Below are positions 8,380 through 16,955 of a stretch of 28,208 nucleotides of DNA, piece by piece. The DNA lies in contig CAMLJR010000017.1 of NCBI GenBank assembly GCA_946480345.1, forward strand, positions 1 to 28,208. The letters run 5' to 3'. The stretch comes from an uncultured Spongiibacteraceae bacterium (GTDB taxonomy: Bacteria > Pseudomonadota > Gammaproteobacteria > Pseudomonadales > CAMLJR01). The position numbers were made by a program, and so were the translations under genes. Under the pieces are notes generated by a model. It did not search any database. It was given only the letters and a program-made list of their open reading frames with translations, and was not told the origin of the DNA. Position 1 is the first letter of the stretch. Each line of letters begins with the position of its first letter.

Positions 8380-9210
8380 ATGATTAAAAAATGTCTGTTT
8401 CCCGTTGCCGGTTATGGCACACGCTTTCTGCCGGCGACTAAATCGATGCCGAAAGAAATGTTGCCCGTCGTCAACAAACCGTTGGTGCAATACGGTGTGG
8501 AAGAGGCAATCGATGCCGGTTTGCGTGAAATCGCGTTTGTGACCGGTCGCGGTAAGCGGTCGATCGCAGACCACTTCGATATCAGTTACGAACTCGAGCA
8601 TCAAATCTCGGGTACGAGCAAAGAAAAATATTTAACGAGTATTCGCAGCGTGCTGGAAAAAGGCACATTCGCGATGACCCGTCAGCGCGAAATGAAAGGC
8701 CTCGGTCATGCAATTCTAACGGGCGAAGTGCTGATCGGTAACGAACCGTTCGGCGTCATTCTCTCCGACGATTTGTGCATGAACGAAGGCGGTGAAGGCG
8801 TGATGGCGCAAATGGTGCGTCTGTTTCGTCAATTCCGCTGCAGCATCGTTGCCGTGCAGGAAGTGCCGATGGATCAAATCGAAAAATACGGTGTGATCGC
8901 CGGCGAATCATTGAAAGATGGTTTGTATCGCGTAGATGACATGGTCGAAAAACCGAAGCAGGCCGATGCGCCGTCGAATCTCGCCATTATCGGGCGATAT
9001 ATTTTGACGCCGGATATTTTCGATATTTTGCGCGACACTCCGCCGGGGAAGAATGGCGAAGTGCAAATCACCGACGCGCTGCTACAGCAAGCGAAAAACG
9101 GTTGCGTGATGGCGTATAAATTCCAGGGTCGCCGTTTCGATTGCGGTTCGGTCGATGGCTTCGTTGAAGCGACCAATTATGTTTACGAAAACATATACAC
9201 ACCGGAATAA
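8380..9210 (+). CDS. galU: UTP--glucose-1-phosphate uridylyltransferase
   Basis: A 276-residue GalU. It makes UDP-glucose from UTP and Glc-1-P, the substrate for Ugd just upstream and the source of UDP-GlcA and UDP-GalA. Visible motifs are the nucleotide loop AGYGTRFLPATKSMPKEMLP (about 8-27) and VTGRGKRSI, then LSDD, VEKP and GEVQITDAL in the second half. The ribosome site AAAGGG lies eight bases before the ATG. The last codons and stop are part of a 19-bp-period tandem duplication. manB starts 39 bp downstream. Confidence 0.96.
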   Translation: MIKKCLFPVAGYGTRFLPATKSMPKEMLPVVNKPLVQYGVEEAIDAGLREIAFVTGRGKRSIADHFDISYELEHQISGTSKEKYLTSIRSVLEKGTFAMTRQREMKGLGHAILTGEVLIGNEPFGVILSDDLCMNEGGEGVMAQMVRLFRQFRCSIVAVQEVPMDQIEKYGVIAGESLKDGLYRVDDMVEKPKQADAPSNLAIIGRYILTPDIFDILRDTPPGKNGEVQITDALLQQAKNGCVMAYKFQGRRFDCGSVDGFVEATNYVYENIYTPE

Positions 9211-9229
9211 ATGGTACACACCGGAATAA
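9196..9229 (+). repeat. 15-bp direct repeat, 19-bp period, across the galU stop
   Basis: TACACACCGGAATAA occurs at 9196-9210 and 9215-9229. The first copy ends exactly on the galU TAA stop; the second falls in the galU-manB gap and carries a second TAA. It looks like a local duplication of the galU 3' end. Confidence 0.92.
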
Positions 9230-9249
9230 TTAAACAGGGCGAGGTTGCG

Positions 9250-10608
9250 ATGAGCGATAAATTCGAGTGTTTCAAAGCGTACGATGTGCGCGGTCGCGTG
9301 CCGGATCAAATTAACGAAGATATTGCTTATCGCATCGGCCGTGCTTATGCCGATGTGGTACAGCCAAAGAAAGTGGTGGTTGGACATGACATCCGTCTCA
9401 CCAGTCCGATGATTAAAGCGGCGGTGGCGAATGGGTTGCGCGATGGTGGTGTCGATGTATACGACATCGGCTTATGTGGAACCGAAGAAATTTATTTCGC
9501 TACGTCGCACGGCAAATTCGATGGTGGCATTGCAGTCACCGCCAGTCATAATCCGAAAGACTACAACGGCATGAAATTCGTGCGCGAAGAGTCGAAGCCG
9601 ATCAGTGGCGATACCGGTCTTTTCGATATTCAACGTGTTGCCGAGCAAAACGAATTTCGCGAAGCGGCAAAACGCGGCAGCTACGAATCGATTAATACCG
9701 CCGATGCTTACGTCGAGCATTTGTTGTCTTACGTCGATCGCAGCAAATTGAAGCCGCTGAAAATTGTTGTCAATGCGGGCAACGGCGGCGCCGGCCAAGT
9801 CATCGACCGTCTCGAAAAGCATTTACCGTTTCAGTTCATCAAACTGCATCACGAACCGAACGGAGAATTTCCGCACGGCGTACCTAATCCGTTGCTTGAA
9901 GAAAATCGCGCGCCGACGATTGACGCTGTACGAACCAACAATGCCGATTTAGGTATTGCGTGGGACGGCGATTTCGACCGCTGCTTTTTCTTCGACGAAA
10001 GCGGTGAGTTTATCGAAGGTTATTACGTGGTCGGCATGCTGGCCGAAGCCTTTCTGCTGAAAGGCAAAGGCGAGCGCATCGTGCACGATCCCCGGTTGAC
10101 GTGGAACACGATTGACGTTGCGAATAAATTCGGTGGCGTTGCGGTACAAAGTAAAACCGGCCATGCGTTCATCAAAGAGCGGATGCGCAAAGAAAATGCG
10201 GTATACGGTGGTGAGATGAGTGCGCATCACTATTTTCGTGATTTCGCTTATTGCGACAGCGGCATGATTCCCTGGCTGCTGGTGGCGCAATTGATTTCGA
10301 TCAGCGGAAAAACGTTATCGCAGCTCGTCCACGAGCGTATGCAGGCATATCCATGCAGCGGCGAAATCAATCGTAAAGTATCGGATGTTAAAGCCGTGCT
10401 TGCTGCGATCGAAAAAACTTATGCACCTGCCGCGAAAGAAATCGATCGTACCGATGGTCTCAGCATGGTGATGGGCGAATGGCGCTTTAACGTACGCGGT
10501 TCGAATACGGAGCCCGTGTTGCGATTGAACGTGGAAAGCCGCGGCGATACGCCATTAATGCAGACAAAAACGGCAGAGTTATTAAAAGCAATCGATGCGG
10601 CGGCATAA
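9250..10608 (+). CDS. manB: Phosphomannomutase, CpsG/ManB type
   Basis: A 452-residue alpha-D-phosphohexomutase that interconverts Man-6-P and Man-1-P for GDP-mannose synthesis. The phosphoserine loop TASHNP (Ser99), the metal loop AWDGDFDRC, the sugar-specificity loop [13 protein letters not shown] and the phosphate-binding RGSNTEP are all intact. The specificity loop and overall sequence follow E. coli CpsG/ManB more closely than Pseudomonas AlgC, so mannose is the likely main substrate; glucose-phosphate activity cannot be excluded. The frame is open from 9211, but the ATG at 9250 aligns with the family N-terminus and has GCGAGG upstream. Its 3' end lies in a hairpin shared with the convergent epimerase gene. 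Confidence 0.94.
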   Translation: MSDKFECFKAYDVRGRVPDQINEDIAYRIGRAYADVVQPKKVVVGHDIRLTSPMIKAAVANGLRDGGVDVYDIGLCGTEEIYFATSHGKFDGGIAVTASHNPKDYNGMKFVREESKPISGDTGLFDIQRVAEQNEFREAAKRGSYESINTADAYVEHLLSYVDRSKLKPLKIVVNAGNGGAGQVIDRLEKHLPFQFIKLHHEPNGEFPHGVPNPLLEENRAPTIDAVRTNNADLGIAWDGDFDRCFFFDESGEFIEGYYVVGMLAEAFLLKGKGERIVHDPRLTWNTIDVANKFGGVAVQSKTGHAFIKERMRKENAVYGGEMSAHHYFRDFAYCDSGMIPWLLVAQLISISGKTLSQLVHERMQAYPCSGEINRKVSDVKAVLAAIEKTYAPAAKEIDRTDGLSMVMGEWRFNVRGSNTEPVLRLNVESRGDTPLMQTKTAELLKAIDAAA

Positions 10609-10621
10609 GCACCGCATCGAT
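10591..10621. terminator. Hairpin spanning the manB stop, between convergent genes
   Basis: A perfect 10-bp inverted repeat, ATCGATGCGG (10591-10600) and CCGCATCGAT (10612-10621), with an 11-nt loop that contains the manB TAA. On the - strand it is followed by TGCTTTTAATAA, so it could end transcription of the epimerase operon. No T-run follows on the + strand. Confidence 0.55.
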
Positions 10622-10630
10622 GTAACGCCG

Positions 10631-11638
10631 CTATATTTTGTAATATTCCTTGTACCACTCCACGAATTTCCGCACGCCGACTTCGATCGGCGTTGTGGGG
10701 TGGTAGCCCATATCCCGCGTTAACCGATCGACATCGGCAAATGTATCGGGCACATCGCCGGCCTGCATCGGCAGCAAACGCTTGTTAGCTTTGACGCCGA
10801 GATTTTCCTCGATTAATTCGATAAAGCGCAGCAATTCGACTGGTGTGTTATTGCCGATGTTATAAATTCGATAGGGTACATTGGACGTTGCTGGGTCGGG
10901 ATCGTCGCTGCGCCATTGTTCATTCGCTGTGGCGATCCGGTCATTGGTTGCAATGACACCTTGTACGATATCGTCGATGTAAGTGAAATCGCGGCGATGA
11001 TTGCCGAAGTTGTAAACGTCGATCGTATCGCCGGCCAGAATCTGTTTAACGAATTTGAAATACGCCATGTCCGGCCGACCCCATGGGCCGTACACGGTAA
11101 AAAATCGCAACCCGGTTGTGGGTAGCTTGAACAAATGGCTGTACGTGTGCGCCATCAATTCATTCGATTTTTTTGTCGCGGCGTAGAGGCTGACCGGATG
11201 ATCGACGTTGTCACTCTCGGAAAAAGGCTGTTTGGTGTTTGCGCCATACACCGAACTGCTGGATGCATACGTCAAATGCTGCACGTCATGATGTCGGCAC
11301 ATTTCAAGGATGTTGCCGAACGCCACCAGATTGGACGTGAGATATGCCGATGGATTTTCCAGCGAATAACGTACGCCCGCTTGCGCCGCTAAATGGATAA
11401 CGCGCTGCGGTTTGAATTTCGAAAACAGTTGTTGCAATGCTGCGGCATCGGAAATGCAAAATTCGTGATGGTGATAATTTTCGTGGGTCGATAACCGCGC
11501 AAGCCGCGCGCGCTTCAACTCTACATCGTAATAGTTGTTGAGATTATCGATCCCGATAACGGTGTCGCCGCGAGCAAGCAATCGTAATGCAACTTCGCAT
11601 CCGATAAAGCCCGCGGTTCCAGTAACTAATAAATTCAA
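10631..11638 (-). CDS. UDP-glucuronate 4-epimerase family (NAD-dependent epimerase)
   Basis: A 335-residue extended short-chain dehydrogenase. The NAD loop is GTAGFIG (7-13), the catalytic SSSSVYG segment is at about 126-132, and the active-site pair is Tyr152 and Lys156 (YAATKK). The [23 protein letters not shown] and [14 protein letters not shown] stretches are typical of UDP-GlcA 4-epimerases such as LpsL and Cap1J rather than GalE or TviC. It should convert the Ugd product UDP-GlcA to UDP-GalA. The start is TTG: an in-frame TGA lies just upstream and the TTG gives the exact family N-terminus. It follows the UDP-HexNAc dehydrogenase gene by 20 bp. Confidence 0.9.
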   Translation of the reverse strand: MNLLVTGTAGFIGCEVALRLLARGDTVIGIDNLNNYYDVELKRARLARLSTHENYHHHEFCISDAAALQQLFSKFKPQRVIHLAAQAGVRYSLENPSAYLTSNLVAFGNILEMCRHHDVQHLTYASSSSVYGANTKQPFSESDNVDHPVSLYAATKKSNELMAHTYSHLFKLPTTGLRFFTVYGPWGRPDMAYFKFVKQILAGDTIDVYNFGNHRRDFTYIDDIVQGVIATNDRIATANEQWRSDDPDPATSNVPYRIYNIGNNTPVELLRFIELIEENLGVKANKRLLPMQAGDVPDTFADVDRLTRDMGYHPTTPIEVGVRKFVEWYKEYYKI

Positions 11639-11658
11639 TATGCCATCTCAGCAAATAA

Positions 11659-12936
11659 TTAAAGGCGCCCGTCGACTTTGTCGGCGGGGAACACATATTT
11701 GATATCGAAAATCACCGCGGTATTTTTCGCAAGCTTGCGTACGGCGTCGATGCCCATTTCCTTGAATTGGTCGTGAGCGACGGCAACGATAATCGCGTCG
11801 TAATGGCGTTGCGCAGGATTCTCGATCGTTCGGAAACCGAATTCTTCTTCTGCTTCGTCCGCTTTCACCCACGGATCGAATACGTCGACATGCGCGTTGC
11901 ACAATTTAAGTTCTTGCACGATGTCGACAACGCGCGTGTTGCGTAGATCCGGGCAGTTTTCTTTAAACGCCAAGCCCAGCATGAGAATATTCGAGTCGAC
12001 GATATGAATACGCTTTTGCGTCATTAAGCGCATCACTTCACTCGCGACGTAAACGCCCATGCCATCATTGATGCGTCGCGCAGCGGTAATGATTTCGGGA
12101 AAATAACCGTGTTGCTGCGCTTTGCTCGCCAAGTAATACGGATCGACACCGATGCAATGACCACCCACCAGACCGGGGCGATACGGTAAAAAATTCCACT
12201 TGGTGCCGGCTGCTTTCAATACGTCTTCAGTATCGATGCCGAGGCGTTTGAAAATCTGCGCAAGCTCATTCACTAATGCGATGTTGACGTCACGCTGTGT
12301 ATTTTCGATGACCTTGGCCGCCTCGGCGACGCGAATGCTGGTCGCTTTATGTGTGCCCGCAGTGATGATGCGGCGATATAGATCATCGACGAAATCCGCT
12401 ACTTCAGGGGTCGACCCCGACGTGATCTTCAGAATGTTGGTCAGGCGGCGTTGCTTGTCGCCGGGATTGATGCGTTCGGGGCTGTAGCCGGCAAAAAAAT
12501 CTTTATTGAATGTAAGGCCGGAAATTTTTTCCATTACCGGTATGCATTCTTCTTCGGTCGCGCCCGGATAAACGGTTGATTCGTAGATCACGACATCACC
12601 GGCCTTGAGCACATGCGCAACGGTTTCGCTGGCTTTGCGCAGCGGCGTCAAATCGGGTTGTTTGTTGTTGTCGACGGGTGTCGGCACCGTCACTATGAAA
12701 ACGTTGCAGCCGGCAATGGCATCGCGATCGCAGGTGATGAGCAACTGCTTGGAGGCTGTTAATTCTTCCGCAGTGGTTTCGAGCGTGATATCGATACCTT
12801 GCAGCAACTGCTCAACGCGATGTCGGTTGATATCGAAACCCACTGTGGGGAGATGTTTGCCGAACTCCACCGCCAGTGGCAGCCCGACATAGCCCAGGCC
12901 AACGATAGCGATGCGAGGTGAATTGGTAATTGGCAT
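11659..12936 (-). CDS. UDP-N-acetylhexosamine 6-dehydrogenase, TviB/WbpO type
   Basis: A 425-residue nucleotide-sugar dehydrogenase of the Vi-polysaccharide TviB/VipA and Pseudomonas WbpO group. It has the Rossmann motif [11 protein letters not shown] (12-22), [12 protein letters not shown] (149-160) and the catalytic Cys261 in [13 protein letters not shown], then the C-terminal domain with [18 protein letters not shown]. The family oxidises UDP-GlcNAc or UDP-GalNAc to the uronic acid; which one is used here cannot be read from the sequence. It is distinct from ugd, so the locus can make both neutral-derived and N-acetylated uronates. AAAGGA precedes the ATG. A 9-bp-arm inverted repeat lies upstream. 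Confidence 0.92.
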   Translation of the reverse strand: MPITNSPRIAIVGLGYVGLPLAVEFGKHLPTVGFDINRHRVEQLLQGIDITLETTAEELTASKQLLITCDRDAIAGCNVFIVTVPTPVDNNKQPDLTPLRKASETVAHVLKAGDVVIYESTVYPGATEEECIPVMEKISGLTFNKDFFAGYSPERINPGDKQRRLTNILKITSGSTPEVADFVDDLYRRIITAGTHKATSIRVAEAAKVIENTQRDVNIALVNELAQIFKRLGIDTEDVLKAAGTKWNFLPYRPGLVGGHCIGVDPYYLASKAQQHGYFPEIITAARRINDGMGVYVASEVMRLMTQKRIHIVDSNILMLGLAFKENCPDLRNTRVVDIVQELKLCNAHVDVFDPWVKADEAEEEFGFRTIENPAQRHYDAIIVAVAHDQFKEMGIDAVRKLAKNTAVIFDIKYVFPADKVDGRL

Positions 12937-12954
12937 TTGCTGTCCTTTAAGTGC

Positions 12955-12985
12955 GCGTTGCTAACCCGCTCTAGGCTAGCAACGC
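12955..12985. repeat. Inverted repeat between pgi and the TviB/WbpO-type gene
   Basis: Perfect 9-bp arms, GCGTTGCTA (12955-12963) and TAGCAACGC (12977-12985), with a 13-nt loop, within the 77 bp between the pgi stop and the next - strand start. No T-run follows on the - strand, so an intrinsic terminator is unlikely; an operator, leader hairpin or rho-related structure are alternatives. Confidence 0.6.
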
Positions 12986-13013
12986 TCATCCGTGGTCGCC
13001 AGTTTGCGGCGGG

Positions 13014-14624
13014 TTAATGGTTGATATCGCGAAACCGCTCGATCAGTTGCGATGTTGAGCCATCCAGTGCGGCAGTGGTTTTTCCGCTGATGACGCCAAA
13101 GATCGCGGTAGCGGATTGCTTGCCGAGTTCGACGCCCCATTGATCGAATGCATTGATGTCCCAGATTACGCTTTGCGCATGAACTTTATGTTCATAGAGT
13201 GCGATCAAAGCGCCCAAAGCGTTCGGTGTGAGGCGATCAATAAATAGGGTATTGCTCGGGCGATTCCCCGAATGCACTTTGTGAGGTGCCAGGGCGAGTG
13301 CCTCTTCGTTCGTTAAACCGCCAGCCTGTAATTCGCTCATTACCTGCTGCCGCGACTTGCCGATCATCAATGCACGGCTTTGGCTTAGGCAATTGGCGTA
13401 TAGATGTGTGTGCTGCTCATTACCTGGATCTTCCGGCTTTGCCACCGCAATGAAATCTACGGGAATAAATCGAGTGCCTTGATGCAATAACTGCATGAAA
13501 GAGTGCTGGCTGTTGGTTCCAGGCTCGCCCCATACGACCAGCCCGGTGTTCCCCTCGACTGGTGCGCCATCGATTGTGACCGACTTGCCGAGACTCTCCA
13601 TCGATAACTGCTGCAGGAAAGCGGGAAACAACCGGAGTCGATGCGAATACGGCAGCACCAACGCGCTGTGTGCATTCCAGTCCGTGCTGTACCAGCATTC
13701 GAAAAAGGCCAGTAGTGCCGGCATATTGGCGGCCAGCGGGGCAGTTCGATAATGATTATCCATATTCGCAGCGCCATCGAGCAGCGCGCGGAAGTTTTCC
13801 CAACCCACTGCGATCGCAATCGGCAGGCCTATCGCGGACCACAGCGAATAACGGCCGCCGACCCAATCCCACATCGGAAAAATCTGCGATTCGGGTGTGC
13901 CCAAGCTGGCGGCGCGTGCGGGATTGGCAGTAATCGCAACGAGATGTGCATCAATGGAGCGATCGCCAGCGGCAGCTTGCAACCAGGCGCGTGCCGCCTG
14001 GCTGTTGCTCAAGGTTTCCAGCGTGGTGAATGTTTTCGATGCAGTGATGATTAATGTCGTTTCCGGATTAAGCTCCGCCAGCGTATCGGCCAGCTCGCAG
14101 GGATCCACATTCGCAACAAAGTGCACACGCTGTGACCCTGTCCAGAAAGCCTTCAGCGCCGAAACAACAAATCTCGGACCCAGATCCGATCCGCCAATAC
14201 CGATATGCACAACATCGGTAAATACCTGACCGCTGAAACCGACCAGTTTTTTCTGCTGCAACGCTTCGGTCAGTGTTTGCATGCGATTCAGCACCGAGGC
14301 AATTTCATCGCGCATCGGCGCCGTTGCATCGAGCGAACGCAGCGAAGCGTGCAGTGCCGCGCGTTGTTCAGTTGGGTTGACAATGGCACCTTTGAACATT
14401 GCATCGATGCGGTTGGGCAAATTGATTGCCTGTCCAAGTTGTTCGAACAGTTGCAATGTTTCGGTGTTACAACGCTGCTTTGAGAAATCCAGCGTCAAAT
14501 GCGCTGCATTCACCGTCATCTGTTTCGCACGATCAGGATTGCGATCGAAAAGATCGGTGAGTGCGATCTTCTCCAATTCTTGACGATGATGGGAAAGACG
14601 CTGGGCTAAATTGGCGGTATGCAT
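13014..14624 (-). CDS. pgi: Glucose-6-phosphate isomerase
   Basis: A 536-residue Pgi, slightly shorter than the E. coli enzyme (549). It interconverts Glc-6-P and Fru-6-P and so links the UDP-Glc and GDP-Man branches encoded around it. Family motifs are the GIGGSDLGP loop (142-150), ITASKTFTTLET (193-204), GGRYSLWSAIGLP (256-268) and GEPGTNSQHSF with the catalytic Glu367, followed by LLHQGTRFIP. A complete SIS-fold enzyme is visible with no truncation. The ATG lacks a strong ribosome site. It is divergent from the EPS operon across 141 bp and heads the - strand sugar-nucleotide genes. Confidence 0.96.
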   Translation of the reverse strand: MHTANLAQRLSHHRQELEKIALTDLFDRNPDRAKQMTVNAAHLTLDFSKQRCNTETLQLFEQLGQAINLPNRIDAMFKGAIVNPTEQRAALHASLRSLDATAPMRDEIASVLNRMQTLTEALQQKKLVGFSGQVFTDVVHIGIGGSDLGPRFVVSALKAFWTGSQRVHFVANVDPCELADTLAELNPETTLIITASKTFTTLETLSNSQAARAWLQAAAGDRSIDAHLVAITANPARAASLGTPESQIFPMWDWVGGRYSLWSAIGLPIAIAVGWENFRALLDGAANMDNHYRTAPLAANMPALLAFFECWYSTDWNAHSALVLPYSHRLRLFPAFLQQLSMESLGKSVTIDGAPVEGNTGLVVWGEPGTNSQHSFMQLLHQGTRFIPVDFIAVAKPEDPGNEQHTHLYANCLSQSRALMIGKSRQQVMSELQAGGLTNEEALALAPHKVHSGNRPSNTLFIDRLTPNALGALIALYEHKVHAQSVIWDINAFDQWGVELGKQSATAIFGVISGKTTAALDGSTSQLIERFRDINH

Positions 14625-14711
14625 AATATCGGTGGTCTACACTTGGCCGAGGCCGTTCAGGTGGTGACAGCGGTAAGTGAGCGCGGGGCTCGTTAGACAG
14701 TCCGGAAAGGC

Positions 14712-14727
14712 TGGTCCATAATTCGCG
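14712..14727 (+). promoter_or_regulatory. Candidate sigma-54 (-24/-12) promoter for the EPS operon
   Basis: TGGTCCATAATTCGCG has GG and GC separated by exactly ten bases, the invariant spacing of RpoN promoters, and lies about 40 bp before the GTG of the first EPS gene. It matches TGGCACG-N4-TTGCW at only some positions. RpoN control of exosortase A systems through PrsK/PrsR is known in other bacteria, which makes it worth listing. A GCGGGGC/GCCCCGC inverted repeat (14683-14689 and 14727-14733) brackets it. Confidence 0.3.
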
Positions 14728-14765
14728 CCCCGCAAATTGCGAAAGCACTACAGCAAGGACCGTTC

Positions 14766-16190
14766 GTGAATCATATCAGGATCTTCCGACAGCACATACC
14801 GGCGTATATTCTGCTTTTTGTACTGTTTGAATTCTTGGCAATGATTGCTGCAGTTTATGCAGCGCACGCCATTCGTTTCTTCTCATCCGAGTTGGACGCT
14901 ACCGTTTATGAAGGGGTGGATGTCCAAGCGCAGATATACGCGATCGTCAATTTAATCTGCATGATTGCTATGGGCGCGTATCGCCCGCATTCGTCCGAAG
15001 GGTTGATCGGCTCGATGTTGCGCACGATGGTGGCGATATGCCTCATCGGCACCGCTGTTCTCTCTATGGCTTTTTATTTTTTCCCCGCCCTGCAGTTGTA
15101 CTTCGGGCGAGGACTGCTCGCGATAGCCAGTGTATTGTCGTTAGTTTTCATCGGACTGCTGCGCTTGATATTCAGGCGCTTTATCGGAGTCGAAGCGCTG
15201 CGCTGGCAAGTTCTAATCGTCGGGGCAGGAGTGCGTGCGTCACAGCTGTTGGAGTCGTTAACCCAAATTGGTGCAGGGCAAGATGTTCATCTGATGGGGT
15301 GTTGGCCCGTGGTCAATGGCGCCATGCTGGTCGATGCCGAAAAAATTATCGATAGTCCCGAAAGTCTGTTCGATTATTGCGCTCGTAATAAAATTCAGGA
15401 AATTGTCGTCGCCGTTGACGAACGGCGTCGCGTGGATAACGGCGGCTTTCCGCTCGATGAATTACTCGATTGCAAGCTACATGGCATTCAGGTGGTAGAT
15501 GACCTGAGCTTTCTCGAGCGTGAATCGGGGCAGCTCGATATTCGGAAATTATCGCCGGGCTGGTTGGTGTTTTCGGATGGTTTTTCGTTTTCGCCGATGC
15601 GCGATGTGCTTGAGCGCGGCTTCGATATTTTTGCCAGTGCTTTCCTGCTGTTAATAACATGGCCTTTCATGTTGCTGACGGTAATTGCCATCAAGCTTGA
15701 GGAGGGCCTGCGAGCCCCGATTATCTATAGTCAAGAGCGCGTTGGTTTTGGTGGGCGTATTATTCGTGTGCATAAATTCCGCAGCATGCGCGTCGATGCA
15801 GAAAAAGATGGAAAGGCGCAGTGGGCGCAAAAAAACGATAGCCGGGTAACGCGGATCGGCAATTTTATTAGAAACACCCGTATCGACGAGCTGCCCCAGA
15901 TTTTTAATGTACTGAAGGGCGAGATGAGTTTCGTGGGGCCGCGCCCGGAGCGCCCGCAATTCGTCGAAGAGCTTGCGCAACAAATTCCATACTATCGTGA
16001 ACGTCATCGCGTCAAACCCGGCATTACCGGCTGGGCACAGCTGTGCTACCCCTACGGCGCCTCGGTTCACGACGCCGAGCAAAAGCTTACCTACGATCTT
16101 TATTACATAAAGAACCACAGCCTGATGTTCGATCTGTACATTCTGGTGCGTACGGTCGAAGTCATTCTGCTGGGGAAAGGCGTTCGTTGA
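14766..16190 (+). CDS. Polyprenyl-phosphate sugar-1-phosphate transferase (EpsB/TIGR03013-like)
   Basis: A 474-residue initiating transferase that attaches the first sugar phosphate to the lipid carrier at the inner membrane. Hydrophobic segments lie at about 13-35, 56-71, 84-106 and 115-136. A nucleotide-binding-like middle domain starts with VLIVGAGVRASQLLE (149-163). One further membrane helix (about 283-307) leads into the bacterial sugar transferase domain with HKFRSM, IDELPQI (acidic catalytic pair), GPRPERP and KPGITGWAQ. The layout matches the glycosyltransferase of PEP-CTERM/exosortase loci. The start is GTG with AAGGA upstream. It opens the + strand EPS operon. Confidence 0.92.
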   Translation: MNHIRIFRQHIPAYILLFVLFEFLAMIAAVYAAHAIRFFSSELDATVYEGVDVQAQIYAIVNLICMIAMGAYRPHSSEGLIGSMLRTMVAICLIGTAVLSMAFYFFPALQLYFGRGLLAIASVLSLVFIGLLRLIFRRFIGVEALRWQVLIVGAGVRASQLLESLTQIGAGQDVHLMGCWPVVNGAMLVDAEKIIDSPESLFDYCARNKIQEIVVAVDERRRVDNGGFPLDELLDCKLHGIQVVDDLSFLERESGQLDIRKLSPGWLVFSDGFSFSPMRDVLERGFDIFASAFLLLITWPFMLLTVIAIKLEEGLRAPIIYSQERVGFGGRIIRVHKFRSMRVDAEKDGKAQWAQKNDSRVTRIGNFIRNTRIDELPQIFNVLKGEMSFVGPRPERPQFVEELAQQIPYYRERHRVKPGITGWAQLCYPYGASVHDAEQKLTYDLYYIKNHSLMFDLYILVRTVEVILLGKGVR

Positions 16191-16302
16191 ACGGCTTCTA
16201 GTTGGCACTATTAGAAGATGCTAGAGTTGCTACCATTCCGGCGCTTAGATGGCGCCTTTTCGCTTTTGTAATTCCCCATCATCGCCATTCGAGGAAGACG
16301 GC

Positions 16303-16938
16303 ATGCAGAGCACTAAACGCCCATATATTTTCCATTCGGTGCTTGTATTTGTTTATCTGCTGCTCGGCGGTTGCGCCAGCGAGCGTCTTGAATCGGGCCC
16401 GCCACCGGCAGTCAATGAATTTGCGATGGATAATCAATATCGCATTGGCGTGGGCGACGAGCTTCATGTGCAGGTATGGCGGAATGAAGAGCTTTCGGCC
16501 AAGGTGCCTGTGCGTCCGGACGGCAAAATCTCATCGCCGCTAGTGGGGGATATCGTCGCTGCGGGTTTGACCACGCAGGAGCTTGCCAAAGCGATTACCG
16601 AGAAGCTGGCCACTTACGTACGTAATCCTGAAGTTACCGTTATCGTTGCCAACCCCGCCAGCGCAGATTTCTTACGCCGGGTTCGTGTCACCGGTGCGAT
16701 CCGTACACCGGTGTCGGTGACGTATCGCCAGGGCATGACGGTGCTCGATCTGGTGTTGCAGGCCGGCGGATTGACCGAGTTCGCTTCTGCGGGCAGCGCT
16801 CGGCTCTATCGTACTGTCGAGGGGCGCACGAAAATTTATCCGGTTAATCTCGATGCCATTCTGAACAAAGGGGACTTGCGTACTAACTACCCTCTTTATC
16901 CTTCCGATGTAGTCACCGTTCCTGAGCGTAGCTTCTAA
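16303..16938 (+). CDS. Polysaccharide export lipoprotein (Wza/EpsA family)
   Basis: A 211-residue outer-membrane export protein. A lipoprotein signal peptide ends in LLLGGC with the lipidated Cys24. The Poly_export domain follows (YRIGVGDELHVQVWRN through NPEVTVIV, about 45-125), then an SLBB-type domain (RVTGAIRTPVSV, LQAGGLTEFA) and a closing YPSDVVTVPE. It lacks the extra C-terminal domain of full-length Wza, like the short export proteins of exosortase-linked EPS operons. The frame is open from 16249, but the ATG at 16303 gives the signal peptide and has GAGG eight bases upstream. It probably forms the outer-membrane or periplasmic conduit with the Wzz-like protein. Confidence 0.92.
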   Translation: MQSTKRPYIFHSVLVFVYLLLGGCASERLESGPPPAVNEFAMDNQYRIGVGDELHVQVWRNEELSAKVPVRPDGKISSPLVGDIVAAGLTTQELAKAITEKLATYVRNPEVTVIVANPASADFLRRVRVTGAIRTPVSVTYRQGMTVLDLVLQAGGLTEFASAGSARLYRTVEGRTKIYPVNLDAILNKGDLRTNYPLYPSDVVTVPERSF

Positions 16939-16955
16939 ACGGTTACGAGGTTTTT

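Noticed and set aside
9211..9249. Extra 13-codon N-terminus for manB
   Set aside because: These codons lie in the duplicated galU tail; the ATG at 9250 matches the family start and has GCGAGG upstream.
16194..16217. Inverted repeat CTTCTA/TAGAAG after the sugar transferase stop as a terminator
   Set aside because: Only 6 AT-rich base pairs with an 11-nt loop and no T-run; likely chance.
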